A stretch of DNA of 64,000 bases, from contig JAQGDQ010000042.1 in NCBI GenBank assembly GCA_030141605.1, forward strand, positions 124,001-188,000, given 5' to 3'. Every line of letters begins with the position of its first letter. The first letter of the stretch is position 1. The notes under the pieces are model-generated. The model worked only from the letters and a program-made list of their open reading frames with translations, had not been told where the DNA came from and searched no databases. Position numbers and translations under genes: made by a program. This DNA is from Tubiluchus corallicola. Taxonomy: Eukaryota; Priapulida; Priapulimorpha; Priapulimorphida; Tubiluchidae. This document shows, piece by piece, positions 1-12,700 of this stretch.

Positions 1-205
1 TTACATACAGTCATATACAAACAGGTTACTTAGCCTGGTAAACATTCATTTTCTTATGATGTCCTTTCTCGGTCGTGAAAGGAGTGTACCAATCTATACC
101 GGCGTTGTTCTCTTGTTTTTATTTGTGGCTGGATGGCTGACAGAAAGCTGTAGTTTGCTGTACAGTACTTTCTAGCAGGCGGCTTATAACAATAATTTAT
201 TTACT

Positions 206-3200
206 ATGAGGTTTAATGAATTTATGCATCCGCGGAATATCTATAAAGATAATCCCCCGGATTTTAAACAGCTGTCAATCCAAGATCCACAGTTTCGGCA
301 ATTTTGTTTGTTAGACACAGCGGGAAACGTGACCATCAATTTCAAAGATCCTGAGTCACTCAAAGCATTGTCATGCACGTTGCTAAAACAAGATTTTCAA
401 CTTGAGATTGAAATTCCAAGTGATAGGTTAATTCCAACGGTACCTGGCAGATTAAACTACATTTTATGGTTAGAGGATATATTAGAAAAAGATGTTGGGG
501 AAAGCACAAACGGCGTCGATGTAGGTAATTGGTGTTAACACAGCACAAGCTGTTAATAAAATCGTTTGGTTAAATAGTCTAAGCGGTTATTGAAAAGTTG
601 GCCTTAAACTAATGAGTAAGGAAAATAACGGCTTTGGCGAAATAACCAAGGCTCACAGTTAATCTGTGACAAATTTTTTTGGGGTCCAGGTTGCCCTCGG
701 GTGACCCGCCTACTTTTGCGGGATGCCCTTGTTGTAGCGATCTGCCCTATTTTATTATCTAAAAGTATTTTGTATTGAGGTATTTGTTAAAGTATAATGC
801 CTAAAAGAAAGTGCTGTGGAAATTTATTGTACAACAGTGACAATTCTAGTTTGCAGATTTATACTGTCACAAATGATATCAACTGGACAGAAATTTTGAA
901 CTATCTAGTCTTAATTAGTCTCATACCACTATGAATATACTGTACATTTTTTTAAAATGTTGTAGGTTGTGGTGCATCATGTATCTACCCACTGCTGGGT
1001 GCAAAACAGAATGGCTGGCACTTCACAGCCACTGAACTGGATTCTGTTTCATATGACTGTGCTGTCAGTAATGTCACAAAGAACAAGTTAGACAATTATA
1101 TAATAGGTAGGTGTTTCACTTCAACTTTAACTTTAATTTAAGGTTTGAAAAGATTTTTCAGTGGACAATTCATTTCAATTTATTGCTCAAATACATATAA
1201 CGTACATTGGCAAAATGCAATACAGTACGTACATGTCAAATAGTGCATACGTATAAAGTTAATTTATATAAGCTTTGTGCAAAAGATTATTTTCAGTGAT
1301 AGTAATAGTAGTAATTAACATTTTTGGTATAATTTGTGTTAACATGGATAAGTTAGCTAACTAATTAAAAAGCACTGATACAAAATCACAATTAAATGTT
1401 GTATTTTTCAGCAATGAAAGAAAAGGAAAAAATGATTGAATAGTATTTGTTTCAGCTATTTGAGTAAAGGTTTATAAGGAATGAATAATGAATAAGTTAT
1501 AAAAGAATTATGATCAAAGATATTATATTAGTAGGCACATAGTTAACGTGAGTAACTGTCACACAGACGTTGCATTTACATTTTGGTCAGTTCTTCAGCA
1601 ACCAAAAACTAACCAAAATACAAGCCAAATCTAGCACAGGACCTGGCATGAGTTAGACGTCTTCGCAGCAAAAATGTCAACTCGGCACTCGGAACGTCAC
1701 ATAATGCCTTGCTATGTGCTACAACTTATGTGGACATTAATGTAATTAGCACGTACATAATTAAACCAACCCAGTGAGTATTTTTTGGTTGTAGAGACAT
1801 CTGACGTCTGCCATTCGATTCTGTCGTAGGATTTTAGTTGTGTGTTAAAATTTTTACAGTGTTAAGATTCCGAAATTGTGACAACATTGAATCCTAAAGT
1901 TGGTGATAGATCTAACAGTGCGCAAAGCAGCCTAAATTGGTAATAGATTGGTGTGAAAAAATTTGTGATCTTTAACATAAAAAATGTTGAAAGCTCTATA
2001 GTCTTGCACTGATTATTTATTTATTTCAGAAGTTTTCACCCTAATGGGCCTCATCAGCTGAATAGACTGCACTGCTAAGTCTCAGTATCAATTTATTATC
2101 GCTCTCACGTTAGCAGTGCAGTCTTTTCAGCTGATAAGGCCCGTTAGGGCGAAAGCTTCTGAAATAAATTAATTATCATTGTGAAACTATAAAGGGCATT
2201 CAACATTTTTTATGTTAAAGATGACAAGTCTCAGGAGAGCTCTCTCATATTTTAAATTTGTAATCTGTTGGACTTTGTCATTGTGAAACACAGAGACTTG
2301 AAAAACGTCATGCTTCTGTGTTGTCACAGTATTGTTCTTCTTAGATGTCTGAAACAGGTTGACTAGACGTTAGAAGTAAACCTTAATCGTGATTAAATAC
2401 CTGTGCATATTTTACTATTTCGGTTAACTGAACATTCATTTGTAGTAACTTTATTATAAGATATCAATTTTCAACTATCAATAAAGAGAAAAATGTAGTT
2501 TTCTAATTTCCATATTTCAGTGTTGAAGGCCAATTCTGCTGAAGATATATTACTTGGAGTGTTGCCGCCCGATGGTTTTTATGATTTTTGTATGTGCAAT
2601 CCACCATTTTACAGCTTCAGTGAAACCAGAGAGGTACTGTCAATAGTAAATGTCAAACACTTTAAAATTTACAGTGTTAATTTAAAGTTAACTAAATTAA
2701 AATCCACAGTGGTGCTTGATTGCTCTATCCTAAGAGAATTTTTGAATAAGACTATTTATAAAGATTATGAAATTGATATAATGGTGCTTAGTTGTTGAAC
2801 TGCAGTAGAATATTTGGTATTATCGCTGCTTACAGCCACAATTAGTTAAGTAATTATTGATATTAGAATAACTAATTGTTTGGAGTTTAGAGTTGATTTA
2901 ATTGGAGTTAAGTGAGTGGCCGTTTCATTTAATTACTTAACTGAACATGCTGACCTACAATACTTTTCATTCATTTTTACGACAGACTTCAAAAGGCTCT
3001 GCTTCCTCAGCTGGAATAACATGTGAAACAATAACAGAAGGGGGTGAAGTTGCCTTTGTCAAAAAAATCATTGCCGATAGTTTAGCTCTAAAAGAGAAAA
3101 TTCGGTATGTATTTTACGGTATTTGAATAGTGTTTATGTTCAGTGCACTATGCTTTATTTGTTTAGTGTACATTGTGCAACTTACTATTTGTTCCTGGCA

Positions 3201-6200
3201 CAGTGTGCCATAATTTGGTGCCCAGTTCCCATATATTAGTTTAATTGCTTTAAATATGTGTTCAGCTTTCAGTATTTACAAAATAGTCTGCAATGTCATT
3301 CACTTCCTTGACAGGATTGTTATTTATGTAATTTTAATCACATGTTTGATTATTGTTGGATATGTTGGACATTACTGTTGGAAACAGTTACGCTTCTCTA
3401 GCATAACTGTTAAACTTTAAACTGTAAAAACAAATGTTGTTTTCTAGAAGTGCTCAATGCTGTTTAAATACATTTGCCACAGTACCAATTTTTTTGTAAG
3501 TGCTTGTGTGCTTAGAACTTGTATTTGACTCTGTCATTCTTCTGCTTTTTGTAAGTCGTCTGAGAGGCCATTTTGCCTCATATGTATTGGTGATTTTTCA
3601 AGATTTCCAAACTTAAAACACTTTGCAATCTACTTTGTTAGGATTTACACATCAATGGTAGGCAAGAAAGAAAGTTTGAAAGAAATCAAACGTGAGCTGA
3701 ACCAGCACGGTATTTCCTGGATTACAACAGAATTTTGTCAAGGGAAAACTCTGCGCTGGGCAATTGCTTGGAGCTTCTGTAAAGACTTGCATAAAGTGAA
3801 GGTAATTATTTTATATATTTTTTACTTTATTCAATGCGGAGAAGAATCTGCACACATTTTTGTATAGGTAGTTTCTAACAATGTTAAAGTATGGATTTAA
3901 GTATAAATTTACATTTGTGGGATTAAGTAACATTGTTTCACTGACAAATGCAAAGTTGTTGCAAGACAGATTCAGATCTCACTGAGGTTTTACCTTGCAA
4001 TATCACTAAGTCATAGGTTATTATCATTAAAAAAATTTAGTTTATCACATAGTTTGTAAATTAAAGGAAAACCAGACCCAATCTTAAACAATAGCTCAAA
4101 ACAATGTATTCCATAAAATATTGAAAGGGAGTATACATTGATTCAAGAATGACTTACATGAAAGAATTATTGCCACAAAAACGTAATTTCGAGTTTGCGC
4201 GGTTAGTTCTTTGAGCTTATATGCATTTCGCCATTTGCTAGTTAGACCGGCGCTACTGCCTGCATTTTGGAAATGCTTTGCAGAAAAAACAGGTGCTGTA
4301 CTTCTCAGTTCAGAAGTGTTTGGTTGTGACGTAGAACACGCATCCGAGAGCTCATGCGTGAACACAGCAGTAAACTTGAAATTTGTATTTTAAAATCAAA
4401 ATTTGTCGGGTTTTTGTTTAACGCACTGAATGTTGTACAATAGCACTGTACTTCAATTTTTTCTTTTGCAAACAAGTGCAACCTACTCATGGAATGTTTG
4501 TGCTGTTGAAAATTGTGTTCATTTCTGCTGACGGTACTAGTTCAGCTCCTCGGTCATTAATTAAGTTTTTAGCCTATTATTCAATTATTAGAGGCGCCTT
4601 GGCATTATTATAGGTGCTAAAATGTAAACTTTTTACCGTACATGGTATGAAATATTTTGTTTTTCTTTAATTAATTAGCTGTCAATTCTGCTTTCTCCAT
4701 ATGGTACATAGCTAAGATGGTTAGAGTTGATGTGAGTAATCCACTTATCTCGAGTTGGAGTTTCAGTGTATTCAAGTTTTAGTATAGATCACGTGTTTTT
4801 GCACCAAAAAAGGCTAGTTGTTCTTTAATACATTCTGTAATTGTGTATAAATGCTGGCTAATTGCAGATAAAACATCTGTTTTTTTATTGTAATAATTAA
4901 ATCTTTAATTTGTAATTTGCAATAATTAAATTTTGTTTTTCATTGTCAGACATTGCAGTCATCCAGAAAACAGCAAATGAAAGATCTTAAACTAAAACGG
5001 AAACCACCTATGGCATTTATTGTTCCTGAGAATGCAATAATTGATGGTGATTTTGGTCTAGATGCCATTGTATGTAAGCTAAAGCAAATCCTGCAACCGC
5101 TAAAGGTACTACTAATTACAACAAGAAACGGGATATTAAGCCTAATTTATAATAGATCTTTTACCACAATCCAGTGTCATCTACAATAAACAGACTTAAA
5201 TGCAAAATTCCATAATTCATATTTGGAATTTTTTTCTGTCATAAATAAAGTAAGCTAAGGAGTTAAATTTGATATGTTCTGCAGCATTTTGTGGTATAGT
5301 ATGACACTGTTTATTAGACTCACAGTTAATAGAATCAGTTCTAAAATTCATTTAAAGCCTTTGCACTTCATGCTAGGCTGAGGAATGTTGACTCATACTT
5401 CTATAGTGGTAATTTAATGCTACACCTATCGGATAATAGATTCAGTCAGTTAATTGTGTCAAAACATTTTGATCCCAGTGTCTATTAAGTGGCACCTATT
5501 GTATAATATAATTAAGCAATAATTGTAAAATGAAGTGCCAGAGTATGTAAGAATTGTAAAAATGAACAAGAAATATTATGGAAAATTGTTATGATATTGT
5601 GAAGACAAGAAAAAATGCAATGCACACATTTTTGCTATCGTATTCTTCTCTATTTATACTACAGTATAATCCGCTTATATTGATTTTCAAGGGACTGTCA
5701 GAATATACTCGCTATAGCTGAGTCTCGTTAAAGCCGAGGTCAATTGTTTAAGTATATGTGCTATTTATAAATGAGGCCTAGAAGGCCGATATGATATAAA
5801 AATGACAGAGCACTTTTTTGGGATTGGCAGTGAATTTTTTAATGAATGCTTCTTCAGCAACTATTTTATTACGAAAGAGTAAACTTATAATGTTCAAACT
5901 CCATTTTTTCGATTATTAAGGCAGTGTTTTATGCAATAAATTCCTGTCTAAAAATGCCGTGCAAGTTGTTTTTCCAAACCACCGCTATTATTCATTGCGA
6001 CGGCTGCTGATGGTCGAGTATTTTGAATGCCTGAGCAAGGCCCTGCATGTCTGCGTGGCTGGAAAGCATGCCTGACTTTTATTTAAATAGCTATAGAGGC
6101 TTAGTACAGCTGATTATGAGCATTTCATCATGGGCTGAAACATAGCCGAAAAATTCTCTCGTAATAAGCAAAGTCTGTTAATATTGGAGCTCCCTGTAAT

Positions 6201-7168
6201 CAAGGTTTAACTTCATTATTTAAGCCTAAGAGTTGGCGGGTCTTTGAAATTTTCTTGTTATATCCAAATGCCTCATTATAAGTGGCTTATACTGTATATG
6301 TAGTTGCTGTTTTATTCAATTTGAAACACTGCAAGCTGGAATGCATGCAATGGCTGGTCCCATTCAAGCTCGGTTGTCATGACGAGATTAGGATGTGATT
6401 CATTATCAAGGTTATGCCTCTAAAATGAGCCGCTGAGCTGGAAAAGTAGCTTCACCTTGTTTGAACAAAAGTACAACCTCAGTTTTTCTCTAGGCTAAAC
6501 ATGATGCCTTTACCATTCAGCTATGCTGCTGAGCTTTACCTGTTGCAACTGTAATAATTTGTTTCTTGCAGTTGTCATTCTTGAGCTGTAATACGGAGAA
6601 CACATGGGTAGTAGCAGCTCATCAGAACACTTGGACACATGCACGAAAGAGGCGCAGAGCAGCTCAGCGGAAAGCAAACAAAATGGTAAAGCTAGATTCA
6701 GAGATGGAGAAGCCAGACATCATGAAGTGTGAAAAAACAAATACAGAGTTAGATGCGGGAAAACAGGATGTCGGTAAATGTGCTTCAGCAGAATTAAAAG
6801 ATACATCAAAGCTACAGACATTAGAAGAATTAAATAAAAACGAAGAGAAAGACATACAGACTAGTCCGGTGATAATGAAGCATGATGGTGTTGGTGCACT
6901 TGATAAGAAATCTGTTACTTTAAGTGGTAAAAGTGAGACTAGTGAAACCTCAAAAGAAGATAATGGTAAAGACGTAGATAATCAAGAAAAGTTCAACACG
7001 GTTAACAAGTTATTTTCGTGCATGTTGTCCGTACATCAAGAAAACTCAAGTATATTGATCAATATGAAATGGCAAAATGGAGATAAGAATGCAATGCATG
7101 ATTTGTTTCAGTACATAAAGAACAAGTTCCTAATACCGTCTTGTGCTGCTCATTTGGATAAAACGTGA
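206..7168 (+). CDS. METTL16: METTL16-type RNA N6-adenosine methyltransferase
   Basis: Seven exons are seen: 206-524, 966-1106, 2521-2633, 2986-3104, 3642-3801, 4950-5105 and 6572-7168. All have GT-AG borders and matching phases, giving about 534 residues (human METTL16 is 562). Exon 1 carries the family N-terminus (residues near MHPRNIYKDNPPDF) and RLIPTVPGRLNY. The SAM-binding strand reads GVDVGCGASCIYPLLGA across the exon 1/2 junction. The catalytic NPPF motif (MCNPPFYSF) is in exon 3, and TEFCQGKTLRWAIAWSF is in exon 5. The last exon is a Lys/Glu-rich linker followed by a hydrophobic stretch resembling the C-terminal VCR domain. In other animals the enzyme methylates U6 snRNA and hairpins in MAT2A mRNA, linking splicing and SAM supply. 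The start at 206 matches the family start. Identity is firm; only the poorly conserved linker is uncertain. Confidence 0.93.
1107..2520 (+). other. METTL16 intron 2 with a foldback element
   Basis: This intron contains no exon that I can support. Its main content is the inverted repeat at 1968-2222, listed separately. The rest is AT-rich unique-looking sequence. Confidence 0.6.
1968..2222. mobile_element. Foldback (hairpin) element in METTL16 intron 2
   Basis: The left arm, about 1968-2082, reads atctttaacataaaaaatgt, then runs through cagaagttttcaccctaatg to gactgcactgctaa. The right arm, about 2107-2222, is its reverse complement with scattered mismatches (ttagcagtgcagtc ... cgttagggcgaaagcttctg ... 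ttttttatgttaaagat). The arms are about 110 bases each around a spacer of roughly 25 bases. The structure is that of a foldback or hairpin MITE. The family is unknown and no coding sequence is present. Confidence 0.75.
5662..6294. mobile_element. pogo/Tc1-like non-autonomous DNA transposon
   Basis: The ends are cagtataatccgcttata and tataagtggcttatactg, imperfect terminal inverted repeats beginning CAGT. They are flanked on both sides by TA (5660-5661 and 6295-6296), the target duplication of Tc1/mariner/pogo elements. The element is 633 bases and holds no transposase reading frame, so it is a MITE. It lies in METTL16 intron 6. Confidence 0.75.
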
Positions 7169-9787
7169 AATATGAAAACATGGATCGTACAAAATCGTAC
7201 AAAGAAAACAAGACTTCACTAAAAGTACATAACCGTAAACTGATTCTTGACTAGAAAGCAGGCAAAGTGTAGAATTTTTAGGAGTGAGGGGCAGCTAAGT
7301 AGTTTGAGATGCAGTGTGAGTGAAGCAGTGTTGGATCCGACTGGTAGATGGATAGGTGACTGCCAGGAAATTGCTACTTGAAATTAAGCTTCATCTGCTA
7401 TACTGGGCCCTGTCGTTTATTTTATTGAGAGAATTGTATATGCATCTTAATGTGGTTAAGATATTTTTTCTAGTTAATTGCTAGGCTTATAACGATATAC
7501 CTAGGCCATGATACGATACAGTATGTATCATGATACACCTGAGTTAATGTTTGAAGGCTTTATAAAACAACTAGATGAAATTGTTGATACTAAATGCTAA
7601 GTATATTTATTCATCGACAGTTTTAGGATTGCTAAATGTTGAAATGATTCAATTAACTGTTTGATTTTTATATATTACTTGTGTAATGTGTAGGTTGTTG
7701 TTTGCATTGTAAGCCACCAAAAACAAAACTTATCAATACTTTAGGCTTGAAACTTGCTTGTGCATTTTCTAGCTTGCCTGGTACAGATTACAAACATCTT
7801 GCATTTTCAACCACTTTGACTGCTTGCAGAACCTGTGTCAAATCAACTACTTTTCAATGCACTGCTTCAGTCTGATTGGTATATATATATCTACAGTACA
7901 CTCTACAACTCTACTAATTTGCTAAATATCACTGAGTAAGATTATCATGATAGTGGCACTTTGGTGATATGCTTATCATAATAAAAGATATCATGGTGCA
8001 TCAATACATCAATGTATCATTGCAGACCTATCAATTGCCTCATCTTCAAAATTATCACTGATAATAAGATGGATTCCGGTTTCTCCACAACCATTGAGCA
8101 TTAGTAGTAAGTCTTGCCATCAAATGTGCTCTTCTGCCTTGCTAAACTGCATAATTTATAATTTCCAACTGTTGGTTACAAGATTCTATGCAATTGCACA
8201 ATGAATTTTATATATACCTGCTATCAATACCCATGGAACCCGTTTTTTGTAGAAAAGCTGCAACATATATTAATCTAGATATTTCACACTTTGTCAGCAA
8301 GTGTTTTAACAAAAATTTCATGATAATTATATGCTCAAGGATTTTATAAAGCGTGCTTAAAATATAAAAAAGTTGTTTATTTTGAAAATAGTATTAACTA
8401 GATTGACTGTATTGTTTGCGTACTCGTATCTAGACTAGTTATTCACTGATTGTGCAACTATATCAATTCAAAATGACGTGTGTGCACTATATATATATGG
8501 TATATATAATGACATTTTGATTTCTAAAGAAGGAAAAATGTTTGCACAAAGATCATTTGTGTCAATAATTATTTTCGTGAAACTGAATGATAATATTAGA
8601 TTTAAATGGATTAGTGTGTTTGGCATAGATGAGTAAATGGCATCTCTTACTGTTTGTAAGTATTATCAGAAAGACTGAAATGCTGACATTACTTTATGAA
8701 AAATCGTTTGTATAAATCTGTACATATATTGTTGTTGAGTGAAAAAAGATTGTTTATCTAATAAGTTGTTTGTTTTTTTTGATACGTGGTAGCGCCACAA
8801 TACAGTGTGTACGTTGTTATGGGAACACCACCTCTGTTTTCTGTTCTCGTTTAATTGCGGTCCCAATGATTGTAGCAAAAGTTTGAGTGGAATGAGTTCT
8901 GTTCCAATTTCAGTGCAATTATTATTAAATGTGGAGATATTATAGGTATGTAATAAGTTTTTAGGAAATTATGAGGTGATTTGTTTAAGCAGGTTTAATT
9001 GGTTTTTGGTCAGCTTTCTTAGTTAGCATAATGTTTAATGAATCCAAACGTATCTGACTAGCTGACAGTGAGTCGGTGACATGGTGTGGGTCATAACAAA
9101 ATAAAAATAAAAGGATTAAATATTTCGGGTTAAACTATGGCAGTGTGTAAGAAAAAAAATATGGTGACGCTGATCAAGCCGATTCTTTGCTACGATTTGG
9201 CCACGTAGGAGTATGCGTGTTATGGTTTAACCTAGTAAAATCTGCCGTTTATTAAATCAAGCTTTGCTTTATAAATATACCTTGCACACTTTATGAAGAC
9301 AACAAAATTGTGACGTAAGACCACACAATTGTTCCGCATTTTAACTTGAGCTAAATCTAAGCATGTTTTATACGCTTGCATTTTTCCACTTAATTCTTTG
9401 TCTTTAGCGGTCTAATTTATGTGTTACAATGCAGACGCATCAGTCAAACACAAGGTTAGATATCACCTTGAAGGAGAGATTTAAATTGGTTAAACTAGCA
9501 TTCTACTTCTTGCTGATAAACCTTTTTGGCAATGACTCAAACAAATGAATGCTGAATCGTAGCTCAATATTAAAGTAACATTTGTTGATTTTACAATAGA
9601 TACAATGCGCATTATAATAACATAGAAAGTACTCCTTAGCAGGACTAGTCAATTTGTAAATCCAGCGGCTTAGCAAATCCACTTAGTTTAGCTTAGTGTC
9701 ACAGTGATTTTATGAAGATAAGTGTACTGTATTGCTCACATTTTTGTTGCAGAAATATTTATTTAGAGTAAACAATCATAAATCACC
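7169..9787. other. Intergenic region between METTL16 and the docking-protein gene
   Basis: The first several hundred bases after the METTL16 stop are probably its 3' UTR; an AATAAA sits at 7980. Short AT repeats occur near 7880 and 8490. I see no conserved reading frame; the few short open frames show no family motif. The last few hundred bases before 9788 should hold the promoter of the next gene, but no core promoter element is recognisable. Confidence 0.5.
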
Positions 9788-12700
9788 ATGGCATTGCAGC
9801 GGCAATTGAGTAGAAGATTTAGTGTTAGTGAAGATGATGTGGAAGTTGATGAGACAAAAATCCTTCAAAATGAACATGCTCGTCTTCAGCGTCAGTTTCG
9901 AACTATGGAAGGGGATAAAAAAGCTTACATGGATCAATCGCAAAAAACAATACGCAAACAAAAGTGAGTAAGCCTACAATTCTAGCCCTAATGTAAATAG
10001 ATATAATAATTTGGTAGTAATTGCCACTGGCTTACTTTTAGGTCTGATAAGTTAAAGTGCCTCTTTGGTGTACATACCCTTTTGAGCATACATGCCCAAA
10101 ACACAGAAGGTCTTGGGTGAGAGGATTTTCGGACTCTAATTTAGTGTTGTTTTTGTACGTTTATATGATCACATATTAATTGGTTGTTGTGGTACATCAA
10201 GAGTGTTGAATGCTAAAGTTCTGAAAAGTTGATTATTCTTGTTCCGTGTTATACTAATCCTAGGTAGAGTCAGGGCCTGGTTATCCTATAGGATGTTGTG
10301 TTGACATGTGTCAACGTTGTGTTGACATGTGCTAATTTGGTTTGCAATAAATAGAAAAAAGTGGCACTTCTTAAAAAGAATTTTTACTGACAATCAAAAG
10401 ATAGTTATTCCAGTTTATTTAAAGAATTTTCAATAAGTTCACTTCAAACTACATAAATGTCGCTAAAATATATTGCGAGTAAAAATGTTCAAGACGGGTG
10501 CAGGTGAGTTAAAGGGTGGCACCATCTGAAGCGGCTCATAATTTCATTAGCCTGGGGCCCAAGAGGTCATAATGTTGCCCTGGGTAATGTATAGTTTATT
10601 TTTCTTATTCTTGAGCTTAAAGACGTATTACAAACCATTACAAACTATTTGTGGAATTGTACAATACAGTAATCATTTGATAAGTGTTTGATTTGAATTT
10701 ATTTATTTATTTTTATTATTGCACCATCTTTTTGCTTTTTGTAGAGAAGTCATATATCAGTTGGAAAAAGAGAAAAATGAGCATCTGACTAATCTCAGGG
10801 TTGCAAAAAGTGAACAAAAAGCTACAGGTGATATCCAGAAGACACAAAAGCTTGTCAATTTAATGCAAAGCCATGATTTCTATCTGGAAGAGATGAGCCA
10901 GGCGAAACAGGCCATTTATAATATCGACCAAGAGGTACAGCGTGTTTCAGAAAAAATAGTGTTGTAGAAATATGTTGACATACTCTGATCAAAATCTCTA
11001 CGAAATTTATGTAAACAGGAGCAACACTGCATGTTATGAAATAATTCTCAAGTTCATCAGGTTGAATGCTTCCATTATGCTGCATAACACATGTTATCTA
11101 GTCTTAAACGAACAAAGACGTTTGTACTATGACATCATAATGACATAAAAATAATTATACTTCAGTAACTCCAAATTTTCTACCAGATAACTTGTTTATG
11201 TACAATCCAGTATGCACTTATCAGCATGCATCTGTTGCGTTATTTTTTCTGTAACATCCCTATACTTGATTTGCACGATAGTAGTTACATTCTTAATGAT
11301 TTTTCAATAATTCTACTCTTGTTCTAATTTGTTTATAAGGACAAAACCTGTAACTGAAATATTTAAAGTGGTACAAACTAGTTTGACCTATATTATTGAT
11401 CTGAATTTGTTGTAATTTTAAAATACTCTGTGTATGGCAGAGCAATTTACTACCGTGATATACTAGAGTAGTATTTGGAATTTTTTGCAAATAATTGTGC
11501 ATTAAAATTTTTTAGAAATTTTGTCATATCTTTGCGAAAAGCAAACTGTACATTTCGCAATAGTTCAGACTTAACTTAATGCCCCAGAAGTTCTATCCAT
11601 ACATTATGCTTTAAATTTCTGTTTTTTAAATCAAATATTGCTTAACAGATTTGCATTTGTTGAGCTTCCTAAACTAAGAAACTTTTTATTTGCAGATCAG
11701 GGAAATGGAAAAGAAAGTTAAGGAGCAGAGACGGGAGTTAGCTGGAGTCTTTGAATCACAGTCGAAGCATTTCCACGTCATGAAGAAGATCCGTATTTTG
11801 GAAAACAGACTGAATGTTGTAAGAGTTACTGCAGTAGTAAAATATCTGCAATACATTATCATTCTGCCAGTGTGCATTAGATTTTTCACTGTTTTTTTTC
11901 ATTGAAATGACTAAATGAACCTGACGCTTTTGCAAATGTTCTTTTTTTGCATCTTAGTGTTAACATATTTGACCAACAGTGTATTAATATACCTATTAAG
12001 ATAAGTAATTGCTCATCATTTGTTACAAAATTGGTCTGAAACATGTATAACATTTAGTTTTTGTTCCTGTGTTGGTGATAAATATCTTGTAATTATTTTA
12101 AACTAACGTTGAAGTATTGCTATGTTACCTAGGTTAATAATGAGTTGATATTTGTTCTATTAAGCAAAAATAAGTGGTCTTTTGATCTCTTGTATTTTTC
12201 TGTGCAATGCACATTAATTGTGGGACATTTTCATAATCGATTAATCTGATACGAAATCGATCGTCTAATCGGTTTTTATCAATAAGTACTAACAATTACT
12301 AGAAAGTAGTTGCACATAAAAACCTATTGTTCGTGATTAGGAGAAATCTATAGTGCCATATTACTTGATTTTGCTGCAGTGATGGCTATATTTGTTGTGC
12401 TATTTTTGTCGACTTTTCAGAAAATGAGATGAAAGTAGTGTTAGTGATACAATCGAGTTACATAGCTAAAAAAATAATCTGAAATAAAAGCCCAAATTGA
12501 TTAGAGTGATTAATTGGTTCCCACAACTGATGTATGTAATGCATATTTAAATTGAATCAAATTTTGCGAAATATGTCTCATTTATGTGTTATCTTTCTTG
12601 TGCAGGCTTCTTTAAACTTCAACAAGATGCTCACTGTCAATGCGGAGTTAAGAACAAAATTAGATCACCTATTATTTGAAAGAGGAAGTTTTGACACCAG